A stretch of 6,815 bases of DNA from an uncultured Saprospiraceae bacterium (GTDB taxonomy: Bacteria; Bacteroidota; Bacteroidia; Chitinophagales; Saprospiraceae): contig CALLAG010000136.1 in the NCBI GenBank assembly GCA_938002705.1, forward strand, positions 1 to 6,815, read 5' to 3'. Positions 5,033 through 6,815 of this stretch are shown piece by piece (position 1 is the first letter of the stretch; each line of letters begins with the position of its first letter). The notes below the pieces were generated by a model that saw nothing but the letters and a program-made list of their open reading frames with translations, was not told the origin of the DNA and ran no database searches. The translations under genes and the position numbers were made by a program.

Positions 5033-5857
5033 TTATGTATTTATATGATGTTTGATCAATCCACTCATAGGGTTTTTTATTATTTGCCCTACGCGACCAC
5101 CTATTGCTTCTATGGATTCTTTAAGTTCTTTTTGGAATACATAGGCGATAGAACCTACAAAGTTAATCTTATAATCCCTATAGTTGTCTATTTTCTTGAT
5201 GTGATTTAGGGTATAGGTATTAAAATTCTCTCTCAGGATGTCTGCTTTAAGATCATCAGAGCATACATTCAGAAAAGAACTCATTGAGGCAATATAGTAA
5301 TTAGGTCTTGGGTGACTATATATCATATTGATAAGATCTTCTCCGGTATTTAGATATTGAGATCGGAACTTCTCCATATCTTCCTCAGGCATCAGAGCTC
5401 TCAAGTAATTTTTGGATATTAATCTACCGATATTATATCCTGAACCTTCTTCTTCTATGAGGTACCCCAGTGATTTTATAGATTGAGTGATATTTCTACC
5501 ATCATACAGTACTGTATTGACTCCTGTCCCGAGTATGGATACTATGCTCGATTGATCATAGGAGGTAGAGATACAGGCCGCTTCTATATCTGATAGTATT
5601 GTAGTTTTTACTTTTGGGAATGCTTTATAGAAGGCCAATTGTATCTTGTCAGTAGCGATCTCGTTAGATACGCCAGATCCGTAATAATATATTTCAGTTA
5701 TGTGACTTTTGTGATGACTTTCATAGTTAGCTATAGTATCAGTAGACTCTGGGATTGCAATAGGATTGATACCCGGTAGTTCGATCTTTTCTATCACTTT
5801 ATCGTCTAAGATAACCCACTCAGAATGGCTTGATCCACTGTCTACTATAAGTTTCAT
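5033..5857 (-). CDS. BadF/BadG/BcrA/BcrD-type sugar kinase, N-acetylglucosamine kinase-like
   Basis: This 274-residue protein has the actin-like ASKHA ATPase fold. Phosphate-1 loop: VDSGSSHSEWVI (5-16). The PGINP segment (28-32) is typical of Bacteroidota N-acetylglucosamine-kinase-like proteins. LSD with Asp90 is the likely catalytic base. Phosphate-2 loop: ILGTGVNT (108-115), followed by a GYLIEEEGSG segment (131-140) and, near the C-terminus, an adenosine-region INFVGSIAY (231-239). The probable reaction is ATP-dependent phosphorylation of an amino sugar such as N-acetylglucosamine, but the substrate is inferred. Related folds serve as benzoyl-CoA and 2-hydroxyacyl-CoA dehydratase activators; the absence of a CxxC-type iron-sulfur cluster motif argues against that. 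It is the first gene of the operon, 12 bp upstream of pfkA, which fits feeding a sugar phosphate into glycolysis. The ATG at 5857 has no Shine-Dalgarno sequence and is followed at once by the conserved strand MKLIVDSGS. Confidence 0.85.
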   Translation of the reverse strand: MKLIVDSGSSHSEWVILDDKVIEKIELPGINPIAIPESTDTIANYESHHKSHITEIYYYGSGVSNEIATDKIQLAFYKAFPKVKTTILSDIEAACISTSYDQSSIVSILGTGVNTVLYDGRNITQSIKSLGYLIEEEGSGYNIGRLISKNYLRALMPEEDMEKFRSQYLNTGEDLINMIYSHPRPNYYIASMSSFLNVCSDDLKADILRENFNTYTLNHIKKIDNYRDYKINFVGSIAYVFQKELKESIEAIGGRVGQIIKNPMSGLIKHHINT

Positions 5858-5954
5858 TAGGAGAAGGTTTGATTATATTTTTATAAATAGAAAATGTACA
5901 GGTGTCTCGGTAAAAAACTTTTAAATTCGCCACCACAAAGTAAAGATAATCAAT
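5858..5954. promoter_or_regulatory. Divergent promoter region between the kinase operon and hbd
   Basis: This 97-bp AT-rich gap must contain the start signals for both the minus-strand kinase-pfkA-cutA operon and plus-strand hbd. On the plus strand TAAATTCG at 5922-5929 matches TAnnTTTG with one mismatch and would give hbd a leader of about 20 nt. On the minus strand TTACTTTG (complement of 5936-5943) also has one mismatch. Neither has an obvious -33 element. No operator palindrome was recognised. The assignment of individual boxes is weak, although the region itself is secure. Confidence 0.4.
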
Positions 5955-6815
5955 ATGAAAAATATAGCAGTAATAGGAGCAGGGACGATGGGTAATGGTA
6001 TCGCTCACGTATTTGCGATGAAAGACTATCAGGTCCACTTAGTCGATATATCGGCTGATAGACTCACGGCTGCATTAGCTAATATCGAGAAGAATCTTGA
6101 TAGAATGGTAGCTAAAGAAAAAATAACTGCTGCTCAGAAATTATCTACACTTAACAATATCACGACGACCACTGATATGACTAAGGGCGTATCTCATGCG
6201 GATCTTGTTGTAGAAGCTGCCACCGAGAACATAGACCTTAAGTTGAAAATCTTTAAGCAATTAGATGAAGCCACTTCTGACGATTGTATTTTGGCTTCTA
6301 ATACCTCATCTATCTCTATTACAAAAATTGCAAGTGTCACTTCTAAACCCGAGAAGGTCATAGGTATGCATTTTATGAATCCTGTACCTGTTATGAAACT
6401 GGTAGAGGTTATACGAGGATATCAGACAAGCGATGAAGTCACTAAGCTCATATTAGAGATGTCCTCCGGATTAGGTAAGATACCAGTAGAAGTCAATGAT
6501 TATCCCGGCTTTGTAGCTAATAGGATATTAATGCCTATGATCAATGAAGCAATATATACACTATATGAAAATGTAGCTGGCGTAGAAGAAATAGACACAG
6601 TCATGAAGTTAGGAATGGCTCATCCTATGGGCCCATTACAGTTAGCTGACTTTATAGGATTAGATGTCTGTTTAGCTATTCTACATGTATTAAGAGACGG
6701 ATTCGGTAATCCCAAATATGCCCCTTGTCCATTATTAGTTAATATGGTAACTGCAGGTAAGTTAGGCAGAAAGTCAATGGAAGGATTCTATAAGTATACG
6801 AAGGGCTCTAAGGAC
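5955..6815 (+). CDS. hbd: 3-hydroxybutyryl-CoA dehydrogenase (3' end beyond the window)
   Basis: 287 codons are open from the ATG at 5955 to the last base of the window, with no stop. The family is usually about 280-295 residues, so only a short tail is missing. The enzyme interconverts 3-hydroxybutyryl-CoA and acetoacetyl-CoA with NAD(P), in butyrate-type, polyhydroxybutyrate or beta-oxidation metabolism. The N-terminal Rossmann loop is VIGAGTMGNGIA (6-17), with acidic Asp31 at the end of the second strand favouring NAD. The catalytic set is complete: Ser118 in NTSS, His139 in GMHFMNPVP, Glu151 in KLVEV and Asn189 in PGFVANR. The C-terminal helical domain carries MKLGMAHPMGPLQLADFIGLD (217-237) and ends in GRKSMEGFYKY. 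It stands alone here rather than fused to an enoyl-CoA hydratase. It is transcribed divergently from the kinase operon. The start codon directly precedes the conserved first strand, and no Shine-Dalgarno sequence is visible. Confidence 0.95.
   Translation, partial: MKNIAVIGAGTMGNGIAHVFAMKDYQVHLVDISADRLTAALANIEKNLDRMVAKEKITAAQKLSTLNNITTTTDMTKGVSHADLVVEAATENIDLKLKIFKQLDEATSDDCILASNTSSISITKIASVTSKPEKVIGMHFMNPVPVMKLVEVIRGYQTSDEVTKLILEMSSGLGKIPVEVNDYPGFVANRILMPMINEAIYTLYENVAGVEEIDTVMKLGMAHPMGPLQLADFIGLDVCLAILHVLRDGFGNPKYAPCPLLVNMVTAGKLGRKSMEGFYKYTKGSKD

Noticed and set aside
5820..6038. Minus-strand open frame overlapping the starts of the kinase gene and hbd
   Set aside because: It runs antisense to the hbd Rossmann motif and overlaps the kinase start in another frame; its translation is not protein-family-like.

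Overview
The window looks like a chromosomal segment of an AT-rich member of the Bacteroidota. Three things point there. The proteins have a Bacteroidota flavour: a YbiT/YkpA-type ABC-F protein, a short BadF/BadG-type sugar kinase and an exported thioredoxin-fold protein. Four intergenic copies of the Bacteroidota -7 promoter element TAnnTTTG lie on the minus strand. Shine-Dalgarno sequences are mostly absent. Family or genus cannot be fixed from this sequence.

Layout. Positions 1-184 hold two near-identical 88-bp tandem units (one mismatch) and the first 8 bases of a third; the array probably continues off the left edge. Read on the minus strand, each unit begins with what looks like the 5' half of an initiator tRNA (acceptor strand, D arm and D loop, then a CAT-containing anticodon-loop-like stretch). 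The T arm and 3' acceptor strand are missing, so these are tRNA-derived remnants or a tRNA-like RNA rather than tRNA genes. About 330 bp without a gene follow (185-512), with two promoter-like motifs, and then a strong hairpin terminator (513-551).

From 575 to 5857 five genes all lie on the minus strand. In transcription order they are: a BadF/BadG-type (N-acetylglucosamine kinase-like) kinase, ATP-dependent 6-phosphofructokinase (pfkA), cutA, a secreted thioredoxin-fold protein whose CxxC cysteines are both serine, and an ABC-F ribosome-associated ATPase. The first three form a tight operon: 12 bp between kinase and pfkA, and a 4-bp ATGA overlap between pfkA and cutA. The last two are probably separate units, each with its own TAnnTTTG motif upstream. 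A divergent plus-strand gene, 3-hydroxybutyryl-CoA dehydrogenase (hbd), starts at 5955 and runs off the right edge with only its last few residues missing.

How they may work together. The kinase probably phosphorylates an amino sugar. Its product could reach fructose-6-phosphate by deacetylation and deamination and then enter glycolysis at PFK. The divergent hbd belongs to fatty-acid or butyrate-type beta-hydroxyacyl-CoA metabolism. Most of the window is ordinary core metabolism. The parts worth a second look are the tRNA-fMet-like tandem array and its possible promoter, the redox-dead thioredoxin-fold protein with its unusual TTG start, and the degenerate nucleotide-binding motifs of the ABC-F protein.
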